Part shown: piece by piece, positions 5,942 to 6,860 of the stretch | Position numbering within the stretch: position 1 is the first letter of the stretch | Layout: every line of letters begins with the position of its first letter | Position numbers and translations under genes: made by a program | DNA from: Roseibacillus sp. | Lineage (GTDB): Bacteria > Verrucomicrobiota > Verrucomicrobiae > Verrucomicrobiales > Akkermansiaceae | Assembly (NCBI GenBank): GCA_002723015.1 | Contig: PBNG01000040.1 | Location: 33,737 to 40,596, forward strand | Length of the DNA stretch: 6,860 bases | Reading direction: 5' to 3' | Notes under the pieces: generated by a model | The model's database searches: none | What the model was told of the DNA's origin: nothing | What the model saw: the letters and a program-made list of their open reading frames with translations, nothing else

Positions 5942-6667
5942 ATGAAACTAAACTACCTCGCTCTTGCCAGTCTTGCCCTCGGCATCAGCCTTGCCAATGC
6001 CGACCGAGACCGCACCTTCGGTGACGGCGAATTGCCAGAAATGCTCGCGCAGTTCGATCTCAACGAAGATGGAATCATTGACGAAGAAGAGCGCCAGGCT
6101 GCCAAGGAGGCGCGCAGGGCCGCCCGTGCGGAGCGCCGTGCCACTCATATCGCAGAATTTGACACCGATGGAGACGGCGAGCTCTCCGATGAGGAGCGGG
6201 AAGGTGCCCGGGACGCTCGGAGAGCAGCCCTGCAGGCTAACAGAGAGGAAAAGTTCGCCGAAATCGCTGGTGAAGATGGATGTCTCGACGCAGATGAGTT
6301 TGCAGCGCTTCCTCCCCTTGAAGGAAGAAATCCAGAACGTGTCGCTGCGATTTTTGGTCGCTTGGACTCGGACGATGACGAGTGTATCAGCCTTGACGAA
6401 TTCACCGCTCGCCTCCGTCACCACCGGAAGCCCAGAGGACGCAATCCTCAGCCCCCGAGGCCCCCGCGCCCCGGAGGGAATGACGAGGAGGAAGAACGCC
6501 CCTCGCCTCCGGAACGCCCTGAACTCCCGGAACGCCCCGAGCGCCCTGAACTCCCAGAACGCCCCGAGCGCCCTGAACTCCCAGAACCCCCAGAGCGGCC
6601 TGAACTCCCAGAACGCCCCGAGCGCCCTGAACTCCCAGAACGCCCCGAAGGGGGAACTGAAGAATAA
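5942..6667 (+). CDS. Secreted EF-hand calcium-binding protein with Pro/Glu/Arg repeat tail
   Basis: The protein has 241 residues. A clear cleavable signal peptide (1-20, ending LANA before Asp21) sends it out of the cytoplasm. Four EF-hand sites follow. Loop 1 is DLNEDGIIDEEE (39-50) and loop 2 is DTDGDGELSDEE (74-85), both canonical. Loop 3 (108-119, containing GEDGCLDADE) lacks the first Asp and is degenerate. Loop 4 is DSDDDECISLDE (142-153), with Glu instead of the usual Gly at position 6. The only two cysteines, Cys114 and Cys148, both fall at loop position 7 of the paired EF-hands 3 and 4. The segments between loops are rich in Ala, Arg and Glu (51-70, 84-104) and should be long helices. 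From about 186 the tail consists of PELPERPER-type repeats, likely an extended charged polyproline arm. It probably binds calcium at the cell surface or in the periplasm; the partner is unknown. A candidate ECF promoter precedes it and a strong terminator follows. Confidence 0.87.
   Translation: MKLNYLALASLALGISLANADRDRTFGDGELPEMLAQFDLNEDGIIDEEERQAAKEARRAARAERRATHIAEFDTDGDGELSDEEREGARDARRAALQANREEKFAEIAGEDGCLDADEFAALPPLEGRNPERVAAIFGRLDSDDDECISLDEFTARLRHHRKPRGRNPQPPRPPRPGGNDEEEERPSPPERPELPERPERPELPERPERPELPEPPERPELPERPERPELPERPEGGTEE
6517..6651 (+). repeat. Five 27-bp tandem repeats inside the EF-hand gene
   Basis: Five consecutive 27-bp units begin at 6517, 6544, 6571, 6598 and 6625. Most share CCCTGAACTCCCAGAACGCC and the next bases CCGAGCG; copies 1, 3 and 4 have point differences and the last one diverges at its end. 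The unit encodes nine residues (PELPERPER), so gain or loss of copies keeps the frame. The period is visible directly in the DNA, pointing to recent slippage or unequal exchange. Confidence 0.93.
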
Positions 6668-6738
6668 GGACCAGGACCACCAAGAACTTCCGGTGGAAAG
6701 AAGTTAGATTTCTCCTGTTTCTTTACACCCCATTCGAG

Positions 6739-6770
6739 GAGGCAACCTGGATAGCAGGTTGCCTCTTTTT
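6739..6770 (+). terminator. Strong intrinsic terminator after the EF-hand gene
   Basis: GAGGCAACCT (6739-6748) and AGGTTGCCTC (6756-6765) form a perfect 10-bp stem with a 7-nt loop, followed immediately by TTTTT (6766-6770). It ends the plus-strand block about 70 bp after the EF-hand stop codon and separates it from the next reading frame. Confidence 0.92.
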
Positions 6771-6799
6771 CATGTCACTAAGAATAGTTTTCTCTCCTT

Positions 6800-6860
6800 A
6801 TGCCGAAAGCCAGCGCATCCCACTTCTTTACTCTGATCCTCGCACTTTCCCCCGGGGTGG
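6800..6860 (+). CDS. Possible start of an exported protein, cut by the window edge
   Basis: An ATG at 6800 opens a frame that runs off the window after 20 codons (MPKASASHFFTLILALSPGV). A lysine followed by a hydrophobic stretch resembles the beginning of a signal peptide. No Shine-Dalgarno sequence is present, but twelve pyrimidines (6788-6799) immediately precede the ATG, much as before other genes here. Only about 30 bp separate it from the terminator, leaving little room for a promoter. The product cannot be identified from this fragment. Confidence 0.38.
   Translation, partial: MPKASASHFFTLILALSPGV

Noticed and set aside
6402..6683. Minus-strand 93-codon frame with collagen-like GVxGVQGxRG repeats
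   Set aside because: It is the antisense reading of the 27-bp repeats encoding PELPERPER. The signal peptide, EF-hands and terminator all support the plus-strand gene.
5964..6707. Second long plus-strand frame overlapping the EF-hand gene (247 codons)
   Set aside because: Its translation is low-complexity with no domain, and its length is helped by repeats whose period is a multiple of three. The overlapping frame at 5942 has a signal peptide and canonical EF-hand loops.

Overview
The window looks like chromosomal DNA from a Verrucomicrobiota-type (PVC superphylum) bacterium. The main evidence is the large secreted 'membrane-bound dehydrogenase plus heme-binding' protein (861-3395, minus), an architecture expanded in Planctomycetes and Verrucomicrobia. 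A moderately high GC content, small EF-hand exported proteins and the near absence of Shine-Dalgarno sequences agree with this. No mobile element, CRISPR array, rRNA or tRNA was found.

Left part (1-3395): a membrane-anchored DUF1287 protein (10-825, plus) converges on a minus-strand secreted cytochrome c/dehydrogenase-like protein. Only 35 bp separate them, and nested short repeats span the junction. A candidate sigma70-type promoter with a small palindrome in its spacer (3421-3451) supports starting the dehydrogenase gene at 3395 rather than at the longer open-frame start 3473.

Right part (3549-6667): five plus-strand genes that read as one envelope-related regulatory and secretory unit. 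An ECF sigma factor (3549-4151) is followed closely by a small single-pass membrane protein resembling an anti-sigma factor (4175-4477). Directly abutting it is a membrane-anchored protein with two LTPEQ motifs of the Spy/CpxP/CnrX type (4478-4864). After a 240-bp spacer comes an exported proline-rich protein, also with two LTxxQ-like motifs (5105-5866), and then a secreted EF-hand protein with a tandem-repeat Pro/Glu/Arg tail (5942-6667). A strong intrinsic terminator (6739-6770) closes the block, and a new signal-peptide-like reading frame starts at 6800 and runs off the window.

The most interesting signal is regulatory. Both exported-protein genes are preceded by the same bipartite element, TGTAAC - 17 nt - CGTC (4906-4932 and 5879-5905), which has ECF-promoter layout. 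I infer that the sigma / anti-sigma / LTxxQ-sensor cluster, analogous in arrangement to CnrYXH, controls the two downstream genes as its local regulon. The first promoter would start its transcript just ahead of a long imperfect hairpin (4945-5003).
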